This document shows, in pieces, positions 8,208 through 15,980 of a DNA stretch of 51,685 nucleotides (position 1 is the first letter of the stretch; every line of letters starts with the position of its first letter). Both the position numbers and the translations under genes were made by a program. Below the pieces are notes generated by a model that worked only from the letters and a program-made list of their open reading frames with translations, was not told the DNA's origin and ran no database searches. The DNA is taken from positions 1-51,685 of the forward strand of contig NZ_LFJJ01000014.1 in the NCBI RefSeq assembly GCF_001189365.1, in the 5' to 3' direction. The stretch is from Candidatus Burkholderia verschuerenii. Its GTDB lineage: Bacteria; Pseudomonadota; Gammaproteobacteria; Burkholderiales; Burkholderiaceae.

Positions 8208-8867
8208 GTGGCGGCGGAAATCATAGCGATCACGCAGCAGAAGGGCGGGGTTGGCAAGAGCACGATTGCGATGCATCTCGGCGCTGCCTTCCACGAGAAG
8301 AAGCGCGTGCTCGTCGTCGATGCCGACGGACAGAACACGCTCATCCATTGGTCCAGCGCCTCATCTGACGACGCGAATGGCATCCCGTTTCCCGTCGTCA
8401 ATCTGTCGGAGGCGGGCGGGCAGATCCATCGCGAAATCAAGAAGTTCATCAACGACTACGACATCATCGTCGTGGACTGTCCGCCATCGATCACCGAGAA
8501 GGTCTCCGGCGTCGTGTTGCTTGCGGCGAGTATCGCGGTGATTCCGACGTCTTCATCGCCGGCCGACTATTGGTCGAGCGTCGGGCTCGTGAAGCTCGTG
8601 CAGCAGGCGCAAGTGATGAACGAGGATCTGCGCGCGGTATTTCTCCTCAACAAGACAGAAGAGAAGCGGATGCTGACGCGAGAGCTCAAGGCAGCGCTCG
8701 AAGAACTGGGCTTCCCGCTACTCAAGACGCAAATTCCCACACGCGAGTGCTACAAGCAGGCGATGGCTCTCGGCCAAACCGTCCTTCAGATGAGCGATCG
8801 CGGTTCACGGCTTGCCGCGGCGGAAATTCGCGCCTGTGCCGAGGAAATCCTCGGCATGCTTCCCTGA
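8208..8867 (+). CDS. parA: ParA partition ATPase of a secondary replicon
   Basis: 219 residues. The start is GTG 8208, set by TTGGAG eight bases upstream; the in-frame ATG at 8136 would add 24 residues before the fold and has no ribosome site. The deviant Walker A box KGGVGKST is at residues 12-19, followed by VLVVDADGQNT (switch) and IIVVDCPPS (Walker B). The short N-terminus without a helix-turn-helix marks a small ParA (type Ib-like), so autoregulation probably relies on ParB or another protein. It drives segregation of replicon copies with the ParB encoded 25 bp downstream; a parS-like site directly follows its stop codon. Confidence 0.92.
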   Translation: MAAEIIAITQQKGGVGKSTIAMHLGAAFHEKKRVLVVDADGQNTLIHWSSASSDDANGIPFPVVNLSEAGGQIHREIKKFINDYDIIVVDCPPSITEKVSGVVLLAASIAVIPTSSSPADYWSSVGLVKLVQQAQVMNEDLRAVFLLNKTEEKRMLTRELKAALEELGFPLLKTQIPTRECYKQAMALGQTVLQMSDRGSRLAAAEIRACAEEILGMLP

Positions 8868-8883
8868 CTTTATGCGCATAAAG
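8868..8883. promoter_or_regulatory. parS-like palindrome between parA and parB, overlapping the parB ribosome site
   Basis: Exact CTTTATGCGCATAAAG begins on the base after the parA stop codon. Its right end (AAAG) forms part of AAAGGA, the only visible ribosome-binding site for parB (ATG at 8892). Confidence 0.8.
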
Positions 8884-8891
8884 GACCCTGA

Positions 8892-9956
8892 ATGAAAACG
8901 TCCCAGTTTGCCAAGGGCTTCAAAGCTCGCCCGGATACCACCAGCAGCGAAAAGCGAACCGCGCTGGATCGCCTGAATGCGATCGATGGCATCGTCGATA
9001 TTCAACAAGCGGGGCAAGCGGCATCCAACGGCCGTTCGAGCGCATTCGTCAGCGAAGAGCAGACTGACGCCGATTCGGCGACGGAATCCGACGCGTATCG
9101 CGCGTGGCGCCGCGCGAACCGCTATTCCGCCGGGCAGGTGATCGAACTGCCGCTAAAGGCGATTAAGCCAAGCCCGTTTAATCCCCGGCATTTCTATCTG
9201 AAGACGTCGATTGCCGAACTCGCGGTGAATCTGGCCAAGCAAGGCCAGCAGCAGGCGATTCACGTCATCCCCGATTACGAAAATCCGGGCACGTTCTACG
9301 TCAGCGACGGCGGTCGTCGCGTGCGGGCGCTTAAGGAAGCGAACAAGGAAACGGTCAAGGCGATCGTGGTCGATCTGCCGATCGGTATCGAAAGTTATAA
9401 GCTCGGCTATGACCTCAACGTCCAGCGCGACTCGCAGACCGTATTCGACAATGCGATCGTCTGGAAGCGATTTCTCGATGACGGGCATTTCCAAAGCCAG
9501 CGTGAGCTCGCCGATCACCTCGGCCTCGACGAATCGACGATCGCGGTCGCGCTGTCGATTTCCAAGCTGCCCGAGAACGTGATGCACGAGATGGTTGCGC
9601 GGCCGGATCGATTCGGTTCGAACATGGCGTATCACATCACGCGATATCACTCGGCGCGCGGCAGCGATGCCACGCTTAGGCTGATCAATCGGATTACATC
9701 GGATGATCTGAGCACGCGCCAGGTGGCCGATATCGTCAAGGGACGGGCAAGCGCGCAGGAAACGCCGAAGCCGCCGGGTCGTCAGCGCTATGCGCAGCGA
9801 CTCGAAATCAAGCTGGATGGCGTGTCTGTCGGCGATTTGAAGTCGTACGGCGAGGATCGCCTCGAATTGCGTCTGCGCGGATTATCGAAAGAGCGGCGGG
9901 ATGAGTTGTTGCATCAGATCGAAGCGATGCTTCTGCCGGTGCAATCGAAGAAATAA
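8892..9956 (+). CDS. parB: ParB centromere-binding partition protein
   Basis: 354 residues. A flexible N-terminus of about 85 residues precedes the ParB/Srx-like domain (VIELPLKAIKPSPFNPRHF, then the CTP-binding-type box DGGRRVRALKEA around residue 138). Next comes a helix-turn-helix SQRELADHLGLDESTIAVALSISKLP (about 198-223) and a C-terminal dimerisation region. It is expected to load at the CTTTATGCGCATAAAG sites and spread along DNA as a CTP-dependent clamp; the site match is inference. It forms an operon with parA and converges on repA, whose stop lies 41 bp away. Confidence 0.92.
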   Translation: MKTSQFAKGFKARPDTTSSEKRTALDRLNAIDGIVDIQQAGQAASNGRSSAFVSEEQTDADSATESDAYRAWRRANRYSAGQVIELPLKAIKPSPFNPRHFYLKTSIAELAVNLAKQGQQQAIHVIPDYENPGTFYVSDGGRRVRALKEANKETVKAIVVDLPIGIESYKLGYDLNVQRDSQTVFDNAIVWKRFLDDGHFQSQRELADHLGLDESTIAVALSISKLPENVMHEMVARPDRFGSNMAYHITRYHSARGSDATLRLINRITSDDLSTRQVADIVKGRASAQETPKPPGRQRYAQRLEIKLDGVSVGDLKSYGEDRLELRLRGLSKERRDELLHQIEAMLLPVQSKK

Positions 9957-9962
9957 GAATCC

Positions 9963-9991
9963 GGGTCGTGGCCGCCTGCTTTCGGCGACCC
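9963..9991. terminator. Weak hairpin between convergent parB and repA
   Basis: GGGTCG at 9963-9968 pairs with CGACCC at 9986-9991, with additional CCG/CGG pairing inside. There is no clear U-run on either side, so terminator function is tentative. Confidence 0.3.
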
Positions 9992-9996
9992 CTCGC

Positions 9997-11367
9997 TCAA
10001 CCGGCGCGCGATTGACTCAACGTGAACGCGAGCAGATCGCCGTCGGTCGGCTCGCCCCAGGTCTTTCGTGCCAGCCAATCGAAGAACGAAGTCTCCGCGA
10101 GCTTCGAATCGAGACCGCGCTTGCGCCAGTCATCACGCATATGCGTGCCCAACTCCGGTAGCACGCTGTCCTCGAAAGTCTGCCGCGCCAGGTCCCGCTC
10201 TTCTTCACCTTGCTCGTCATAGAGCGCCCGCGCTTCCTTGCGACGATACGCCGAATACTCGCTCAAAAGCCGCGCCTTCAAATCGTCCGCAGCGGCGACA
10301 GAGTTGGCAGCGCCGTTGCGAGTCGCGGCCCCGTTCGCGGGCGCGGGCACGAGCGCCTCGACCGGTGGCGCGTAGCCCTTCTTGAGCGCATCCTTGAACA
10401 GCGCGGCAGCACTGCGCACGGGCGGCAAAGTGGTGCTGCGCATGCGTTGCTCGGTCATCTGCAACGCCGCGCGGATGCGATTTTCCTCGCTGTCCGCGTA
10501 AAGCGTCTGCGCTTCCTTCAACGGAATCCCGATCTTCACCATGCGATCGACGAGCGTACTGTCGAACACGTTCGGATGCTCGTCCAGCGCGAGCATCGGC
10601 TGCTTGCGCTCGGTGACGCGAAACTGAATTTCGGCGACGCGACGTCCTTCGCGATGCTCCACCAGTTCGACGAAAATGTTGGTGACGGCGTTAACCTCGG
10701 CGATCGCTGGCCGCAAATAATCGCGCTTGAAGTATTTGTACTCGCGCTTGGATTCATCGCCTGCTTCAGTGTCCGGCGTTCCCGATAAGATCGGACGCCA
10801 CCATTCCCACGTCTCCCGCATCGTTAAATGGCTGGGATTGGTCAGGTATCGAACGCAGATTTCGTACAGCGCCAGTCCAGCGCTGCTGCGCAACTGGCTT
10901 TGGAACTGCAGGCTCAGACGTGCATACTGAACGGGATCGAGCAGCTTCTTCTTGATTTTCGGCGCGAAAGAAAACTCGACCCAGACACGACGCGTGGTCG
11001 GATCTTCGAGAATTTCAGCATCGGCGATGAGCGTCGAGATGCCCCACTTGCGGCCGGGCTTCTGGCTGGACGTGCCCGTGCTCCATTCGACCTGGACCGA
11101 CACCATCCGTCGAAGGTGTTCTTTGACGAGCGCGGTGTCGTTGGAATCGAAGGCCGAGTTGGCAACGATGTCCGAAAGCAACGCGCGGTAAGTGTCGCCC
11201 GAATCGTCGGCTTGCTGAGCGACAGCCAGCAATACATTGAAAAGCTTGCGAGTAAGCAGCGTGATCTTGCCGCTCTTCGGCTGAATGGCAATGGCCTCTA
11301 CGGCCTTGCGCAATTCCGCCGAGCTCGGACTCACAACGTCGGTTTTCTTTGCGCGCTTGGTTGCCAT
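9997..11367 (-). CDS. repA: Replication initiator protein of a Burkholderia-type chromid
   Basis: 456 residues from ATG 11367 (MATKRAKKTD); an in-frame ATG at 11403 adds 12 residues, and neither has a strong ribosome site. The central part (KLFNVLLAVAQQADDSG, YARLSLQFQSQLRSSAGLALYEICVRYL, EWWRPILSG, YKYFKRDYLRPAIAEVN) matches the two winged-helix layout of Rep_3/RepA-type initiators used by secondary chromosomes and plasmids of Burkholderia. The C-terminal 150 residues are charged and variable. It would bind the iterons that begin about 120 bp upstream of its start and melt the origin. It is transcribed away from the origin toward parB. Confidence 0.9.
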   Translation of the reverse strand: MATKRAKKTDVVSPSSAELRKAVEAIAIQPKSGKITLLTRKLFNVLLAVAQQADDSGDTYRALLSDIVANSAFDSNDTALVKEHLRRMVSVQVEWSTGTSSQKPGRKWGISTLIADAEILEDPTTRRVWVEFSFAPKIKKKLLDPVQYARLSLQFQSQLRSSAGLALYEICVRYLTNPSHLTMRETWEWWRPILSGTPDTEAGDESKREYKYFKRDYLRPAIAEVNAVTNIFVELVEHREGRRVAEIQFRVTERKQPMLALDEHPNVFDSTLVDRMVKIGIPLKEAQTLYADSEENRIRAALQMTEQRMRSTTLPPVRSAAALFKDALKKGYAPPVEALVPAPANGAATRNGAANSVAAADDLKARLLSEYSAYRRKEARALYDEQGEEERDLARQTFEDSVLPELGTHMRDDWRKRGLDSKLAETSFFDWLARKTWGEPTDGDLLAFTLSQSRAG

Positions 11368-11979
11368 GCGTGCGTCAGGTGCAATCGATAATGCGTGCAG
11401 CATACCGAGTGTGGTGATGGGCGTCTATACGTGCGTCTTCACCATCTTGGGGTGAGCCGCGCGTGAATCATCGAACTCACTGCGGTGCGGTCCCGTAAAC
11501 ACTCACCACTCACCTAATGACGATGTCGGTTTAGCCTAGAAGCCACGCGGGTAAACGGCGCGCGGGGATGTTTACCTCTTCCGAATAACCCGGCTGCCTC
11601 TCCTGAAAAGACTCACCTGAATAAATTTTTGGGCCTGAACTGCTCTTGTGGTCTTGAAGAGACATGCACATACGCATGGTGTCATCGTCGAATTCGGCCG
11701 TTGCGTTGGGCGATGTGGCTAAGATCGCGCGACAAGCAAGTCGCCATCGATCCGTTAGTCCCGAAAAACCTCACCTTATCGTTGCACACGCCAAGAATCT
11801 TCAGCGGCAAGCGCTCCGTTCGGCGCGACTCGAACCTCGTTACCATCCTACAAACGCTCACCTTTTCCCTGTTGTGTGTTCTGAAGTGGCCTGCAGGTCG
11901 CCTCGAGAACACTCCCGAATACTCTCACCTCAAATCCGGGCGAAGCAAAAACATATTCGATTCGGGCACTTATCTCGCT

Positions 11980-11988
11980 TTATTCACA
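11980..11988 (+). promoter_or_regulatory. Candidate DnaA box in the origin
   Basis: TTATTCACA fits the TTATNCACA DnaA consensus and lies between iterons at 11913 and 12008. It is a single copy; a 9-mer match could be chance, but the location is appropriate for a host-factor site. Confidence 0.45.
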
Positions 11989-12620
11989 ACGCATCGAGAT
12001 ATGGGGCTCCCGAAAAACCTCACTTAACCGAAGTAGGTTTCCCTGAAGCGTCGCGTTGCGGCATCCCGCATTTTCTCACCTTTAAGCTCGCAAGACTAAG
12101 CACTGCATGTCTATTCCTATGATTTATATAGGTATTTTTCGAATGCGAGACCGGCGGCTGCGATCGGCCAAACTGAAATTGTTCGCCACTTCCCGAAAAT
12201 CCTCACCCATGCCGTAGTCACGCTGAAGCGCGGTAGTGCCCAATTCCATCTCGAACCTGGTCCTGAAAACGCTCACCTTTGGCGCGGTGCAGGCCTACAG
12301 TTCCCGTGGACGGCGCTCCCGACCAGGCTGACATCCCACGCCGTACTCCCGAAAAACCTCACCATTGCCCATAACTTATGGCAAAATCGAGGCCAAAGCA
12401 TGTTGTAGCCCTGAAAACCCTCACCGTTAAGAGCTCTCAGCTCCCGCAAACAATCACCTTTGCGCTCGGCATCCCTTATAGAGGCTGTTTTTATCGCTAG
12501 GTGCGGGCATCCCGATTACTCTCACCTCAGTGTTTAAGCTGGTACACGGATAGGTCAGACAGATTAAGGCCAGAAGCTATACTGGCTCCCGTAATGGCTC
12601 ACGCTCGCTTAAAAGCTGTT

Positions 12621-12729
12621 TCCCGAACCCGCTCACGACCTGTCCCGAGACAACTCACGTACGATCCTGAAGCTCATCACCGCGGTATCCCGAAAGTTTT
12701 CACCAAGCGTCCTGAAGATGCTCACCTTA
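12621..12729 (+). repeat. Phased iteron array (five copies, 22-bp period)
   Basis: Iterons begin at 12621, 12643, 12665, 12688 and 12710, i.e. every 22-23 bp or about two helical turns, so bound initiators would lie on one face of the DNA. Copies vary: TCCCGAACCCGCTCACG, TCCCGAGACAACTCACG, TCCTGAAGCTCATCACC, TCCCGAAAGTTTTCACC, TCCTGAAGATGCTCACC. Confidence 0.8.
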
Positions 12730-12734
12730 TGACC

Positions 12735-12763
12735 GGCAAAGCCCTATGGCATAAGGCTTTGCC
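12735..12763. repeat. Inverted repeat at the right end of the iterons
   Basis: GGCAAAGCC and GGCTTTGCC, a perfect 9-bp inverted repeat with an 11-bp centre, begin six bases after the last iteron. It separates the iteron array from an AT-rich stretch. It could be a hairpin or protein site at the boundary of the unwinding region. Confidence 0.5.
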
Positions 12764-13081
12764 GTGGCGTTAACGTTTTTAAGAAGATTCAAAGGTGTTT
12801 ACTTTTATTACTCTCTACAGCGTCCCGCGAGCATCCAAATAAAGACGAACTCGTGAAACATAGGCCTGTAATCGAGCAATCATATAAAATCCATAAGAAT
12901 CATTGCTTTATCGTGTCAACCTAAAGATGTTTCACGACGACTCTAGTAGACGTCCAGTCTGAGGCTCACATCGCGGCACTTATACCTTTGCTAAAACATT
13001 TCGGTACGTACCATCTAAATTTCGTAACGCGAGCTACGTAAAACGTTATGATTGATACCGATTCAACACGCAAACCGTCCC
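12764..13081. other. AT-rich gene-free stretch, candidate unwinding element and kfrA promoter
   Basis: 318 bp with no credible gene. Runs such as TTTTTAAGAAGATTC, GTTTACTTTTATTAC and ATCATATAAAATCCATAAG make it markedly AT-rich compared with its surroundings, as expected for a DNA unwinding element next to phased iterons. Near the kfrA start is an imperfect inverted repeat (TTTCGTA at about 13020 and TACGTAAA at about 13035), a possible KfrA operator. Both assignments are inference. Confidence 0.4.
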
Positions 13082-14272
13082 ATGAACACTCAATTTCGCG
13101 AGCAACTTCGCGACGAACTGGATAAGCTTCGCGCCTCTGGCGCACGGCGTCAGGAATTGTCACGTCACGCGTGCAAGCGCCTGTTCTTCGATCAGGGCGT
13201 TCGACCATCGGTCACGCTGGTGCGCGAATTCACGCAGACCGGCAGCGCCAGCGACATACCTAAAGACATCGAATTGTTCTGGGACGAGCTTCGCGCCACG
13301 CTGCGCGTGCGTATTGATGCAGGCGCGGTGCCCGAAGCACTACAAAACCGTGCGGGAGATCTGCTGGCGTCGCTTTTTGCAGAAGCGCACCTGCTGGCGC
13401 GATCGGAACTCGAAGCAGAGCGTGCACGAATCGAGGCGAATGCGCAGTCCCTGCAAACCCAGGTGCGCGATGCGGAAATCCGTCGCGAGACGTTCGAACT
13501 TGCGCATCAGCGAGCGGAAGCGCGTCTGGAATCCGGCTCGGCTCGAATTGCCGCGCTCGAGGCTGAGCTCAACGCGCTAAAAAGCCAGGGGATCGACGCT
13601 CACGGAAGTTTACGTGAGGCCATCGCTCGTTTGGAAAAGGAGAATGGCGCGCTGAGCGATCAGTTGCAGGGCGAACAGGCGGCATCGGTGCGGCTTCGGG
13701 ATCGCATCGACGATCTTCAGGCCGAGTTGCGCCAGAACACCGAGCATTACGCGCAACAGATCAAGGACGCGGTCAAGGAAGCCGAACGTCACGTCAAGCC
13801 GATGCTCGTCGAACTCGATTCGTTGCGCGGCATGGCGGCGACTTATCAGTCTGGCGTACGCGAGGCGGGACAGAAAGAATTCGATTTTATTCAACAGCTT
13901 AGCGCCGCTCGCGGACGCGCCGACCGGCTCGAAGCCCAAGTACGCACGCAGTCCGATGAAATCGACGCGCTCGTGCATGAGCGCGACGCGCATCGCATGC
14001 GAGCGAGTGTGAGCAACGAAATCGGCGGCTTGCTGGCCTTGCTTGCCGCAGACGGTCGGCTGGATGCGCACGAAATCGCTGCTTTAGGCACGCAAATCGA
14101 CGCGTACATCACGCCTCCGTCGACCTGTCCGGCCTGCGAGTCGGGCGAACCGGAACTTCAGCGTCACGAGGACGAGTTCGAACTGCTATGTCCCAATTGC
14201 GACCGAACGTCCGGCGCAGTCTCTTCCAAGCTTGCGGCAGTCGATGGATTCCGGCGGTCGGATGAAAATTAG
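13082..14272 (+). CDS. KfrA-like DNA-binding coiled-coil protein with C-terminal zinc ribbon
   Basis: 396 residues from ATG 13082 (MNTQFREQL); an ATG at 13052 is an alternative. The N-terminal 110 residues (LRASGARRQELSRHACKRLFFDQGVRPSVTLVREF...) match the KfrA N-terminal helix-turn-helix domain of plasmid and chromid accessory proteins. Residues about 110-310 are an almost unbroken Ala/Glu/Arg-rich coiled coil. The C-terminus adds two cysteine pairs, CPAC (349-352) and CPNC (370-373), that look like a zinc ribbon, which I do not associate with plasmid KfrA. KfrA proteins bind their own promoter and support partition or stable inheritance. Reads away from the origin. Confidence 0.8.
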   Translation: MNTQFREQLRDELDKLRASGARRQELSRHACKRLFFDQGVRPSVTLVREFTQTGSASDIPKDIELFWDELRATLRVRIDAGAVPEALQNRAGDLLASLFAEAHLLARSELEAERARIEANAQSLQTQVRDAEIRRETFELAHQRAEARLESGSARIAALEAELNALKSQGIDAHGSLREAIARLEKENGALSDQLQGEQAASVRLRDRIDDLQAELRQNTEHYAQQIKDAVKEAERHVKPMLVELDSLRGMAATYQSGVREAGQKEFDFIQQLSAARGRADRLEAQVRTQSDEIDALVHERDAHRMRASVSNEIGGLLALLAADGRLDAHEIAALGTQIDAYITPPSTCPACESGEPELQRHEDEFELLCPNCDRTSGAVSSKLAAVDGFRRSDEN

Positions 14273-14291
14273 GCCGCGCCGCGCATTTCGA

Positions 14292-14315
14292 CGTCAAAGG
14301 TGAGCGTTTTCGGGA
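14292..14315 (-). repeat. Isolated iteron, minus strand, after kfrA
   Basis: The complement begins TCCCGAAAACGCTCACCTTT and continues GACG: a consensus iteron plus four bases. The same 24 bases occur on the plus strand at 25005-25028. It lies between the convergent kfrA and recombinase genes. Confidence 0.7.
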
Positions 14316-14345
14316 TCGTCGGCGCGTGCGTGAGCCAGATCGCGC

Positions 14346-14365
14346 TCCCGAATTTGCTCACCCAT
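14346..14365 (+). repeat. Isolated iteron at the 3' end of the recombinase pseudogene
   Basis: TCCCGAATTTGCTCACCCAT matches the iteron consensus at TCCCGAA and GCTCACC. It ends on the base before the recombinase stop codon. Confidence 0.6.
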
Positions 14366-15298
14366 TCACTCCTGCCAGGCCCGATGCAGCCGATGAGCCG
14401 AGATCATTTGCTGGAATCCGAGCCACTGTCCGACCCGTTCCGGATCCGTGCCGTTCTCGAAAAGCTCGGCCGCGTAAGTGTTGCGAAGCGTCTGCGGACT
14501 GGCTCGCGCCACACGCGACGCGGTTATACCCGATGCCTCGACGACCGCGTCGATGGCGCGCAACATGGTCGCTTTGTGCATCGAGCGGCCGGACGGCGCG
14601 GCCGGAAACAGCAAGTCGCCAGCCAATCCGGCGGCTTTGCGCTCTTCGAGCCACGTGTCGAGCAATTCGAGCGCGAAGGTGGCGAGTCGCGCCTGGCGGA
14701 TTAGCAACGGGTTTGCCGCATCGACCGTGACTTAAGGCGCGCCGGCGGCGTAACAATCGATGGTCATATGCGCGGCCTCGCCGGTCTTGACGCCCGCGCC
14801 GAGAAAGGTGGCGACGAGCGCCCGATCGCGACGCTCGCGCCAGCGCGGCCCGGCAGGCAGCGCGCCCATCGGCGAATAAAGATGCGCGATCAGCAGCGCG
14901 CGTTCGTCATGCGTGAGAAATCCGGTCGGTTCGTTGTCGCGCGCCTTGCGCCATGCCGCATCGCCATCTTGAGCGATGAAGCGAGCCGGATTCGTTCCCG
15001 CCGATTCCAGTTCGCGGACATGATCGAGCACACGTTCGATCAGTCGCAGATAACGCACGCGTTGAGGACGTCGAATGTCCAGCTGCGAGATGAACTGTTC
15101 GATGGCCGGCCGCTGCACGGTTTGCAGCGTCGCACGACTGGCGCTGAGCCATTCCAGAAAATTGCCCCATTGCGCGCGATAGACATCGGCGGATGACGCG
15201 CGAAACTCCTGTTGCGCAAGCCACGCATCGAACGCGGCTTGCGGATCGGCTTGCCAGTCGGACTGCTGTTGATCGAAGAGATCGGAACTGTTTGGCAT
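14366..15298 (-). pseudogene. XerC/XerD-like tyrosine recombinase with an in-frame stop
   Basis: One continuous frame encodes a 310-residue recombinase, but codon 189 is TAA (14732-14734). The N-terminal part (about 1-120) is a SAM-like core-binding domain (SADVYRAQWGNFLEWL). The C-terminal part follows: DRALVATFLGAGVKTGEAAHM, then after the stop the segment ending ARASPQTLRNTYAAELFENGTDPERVGQWLGF. The usual R in GLR-x-E is replaced by K (GVKTGEA), and the last motif lacks HxLRH (SPQTLRNT) and the nucleophile tyrosine cannot be placed with confidence. Even without the stop it may be inactive. Such genes are common beside Burkholderia chr2 origins, where a dimer-resolution role is assumed. Confidence 0.75.
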
Positions 15299-15418
15299 GG
15301 TGTTCGCAGTGGCTCGACACGTCTCGATGTTAGTTGCGCACAGAGTCGGGCTTCATGTGGCCGTCGTCAAGTGAACAGTAGCGATGAGGTGTAGCGAAGT
15401 GTCGCAAACACTCGCGCG

Positions 15419-15775
15419 TCAATGTGCGATGGCAAGCTGCGGTCGGCCGTGTCGGGCGGCCTGATCGTAGGCATCGACGGCGAAGGCGAAAACGGCCGGC
15501 AACGCGTTCGATGTCGCGATATCGACGACATCGTCCGTCTCGGGAAATCGAAAATCGTCAGGACGCGCGAAAAGCGCTCGAAGCGTGGCTTCATGTCGTC
15601 CGGCGAAGCCCAGATCGGCCACGGCTTCTGCCTCGATCGCGTGCAGAAGCCGCCAGGTCAGCGGAACGCCGAGGTCAATGTATCGCCCAGCGATCTCTCG
15701 GGTGATTCGTTCGAGATCTCGCACCGCACGCGCAAATTGCTTTTTGCTCAGATGTTCGCCGCTCGTCTCCATCAC
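15419..15775 (-). CDS. Small protein of unknown function under LexA control
   Basis: 118 residues (METSGEHLSKKQFARAVRDLERITREIAGRYIDLGVPLTWRLL...), mostly helical and acidic, without membrane segment or signal peptide. I do not recognise a family. A GGAAGGGG ribosome site precedes two ATG codons (15775 and 15772). A perfect LexA box lies 27 bp upstream of the start, so induction by DNA damage is likely. It precedes the recombinase pseudogene on the same strand (gap 120 bp) and sits 3 kb from the replication origin, which suggests, but does not show, a role in replicon maintenance or DNA-damage response. Confidence 0.65.
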   Translation of the reverse strand: MMETSGEHLSKKQFARAVRDLERITREIAGRYIDLGVPLTWRLLHAIEAEAVADLGFAGRHEATLRALFARPDDFRFPETDDVVDIATSNALPAVFAFAVDAYDQAARHGRPQLAIAH

Positions 15776-15801
15776 TCACCCCTTCCGACTGGTCTTATGT
15801 A

Positions 15802-15817
15802 CTGTATAAAAATACAG
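15802..15817. promoter_or_regulatory. LexA (SOS) box
   Basis: CTGTATAAAAATACAG is a perfect CTGT-N8-ACAG SOS box, embedded in the longer palindrome TACTGTATAAAAATACAGTA (15800-15819). It lies upstream of the leftward 118-residue gene at promoter distance. No credible gene starts on its right side before 15953. Confidence 0.8.
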
Positions 15818-15952
15818 TATTTGGCGCTATGAGAATAGCGTCTCGCCACTCGGACTCCGTGTATGTGCGATTCCGCCTATGCGACCGTGCGTTCGATGCG
15901 GGTGTGCGTGCTCTATCACAGAGCACCGTATGCCTTGACACAAAACCCTTCG

Positions 15953-15968
15953 CTTTATGCGCATAAAG
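15953..15968. promoter_or_regulatory. parS-like palindrome
   Basis: Exact CTTTATGCGCATAAAG, intergenic, 12 bp past the 3' end of the XRE-cupin gene. Confidence 0.8.
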
Positions 15969-15980
15969 TGCCGGATCCTC

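Larger units (their letters stand above)
11491..12729 (+). repeat. Replication origin: 19 same-strand iterons
   Basis: About nineteen copies of a 19-20-bp motif, consensus TCC(C/T)GAAAANNCTCACCTT, all on the plus strand. They start near 11491, 11601, 11759, 11846, 11913, 12008, 12064, 12191, 12261, 12347, 12409, 12442, 12510, 12587, 12621, 12643, 12665, 12688 and 12710. Spacing is loose on the left (56-158 bp) and becomes 22-34 bp on the right. The stretch lies between repA and kfrA, is clearly less GC-rich than its surroundings and has no credible gene. This is the expected initiator-binding region. Short open frames crossing it are made of repeated iteron translation. Confidence 0.88.

Noticed and set aside
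11629..12122. Open frames of 130-150 codons in the origin
   Set aside because: Their translations repeat the iteron (PEKPHL, KTLTF-like units); no ribosome site or family resemblance.
12621..12660. Reading the 22-bp repeat as a coding repeat or satellite
   Set aside because: Unit length is not a multiple of three, frame contains stops and copies match origin iterons outside the array.
11491..12729. CRISPR array
   Set aside because: Repeats are about 20 bp with highly irregular spacing and variable sequence, no cas genes nearby; iterons explain them.
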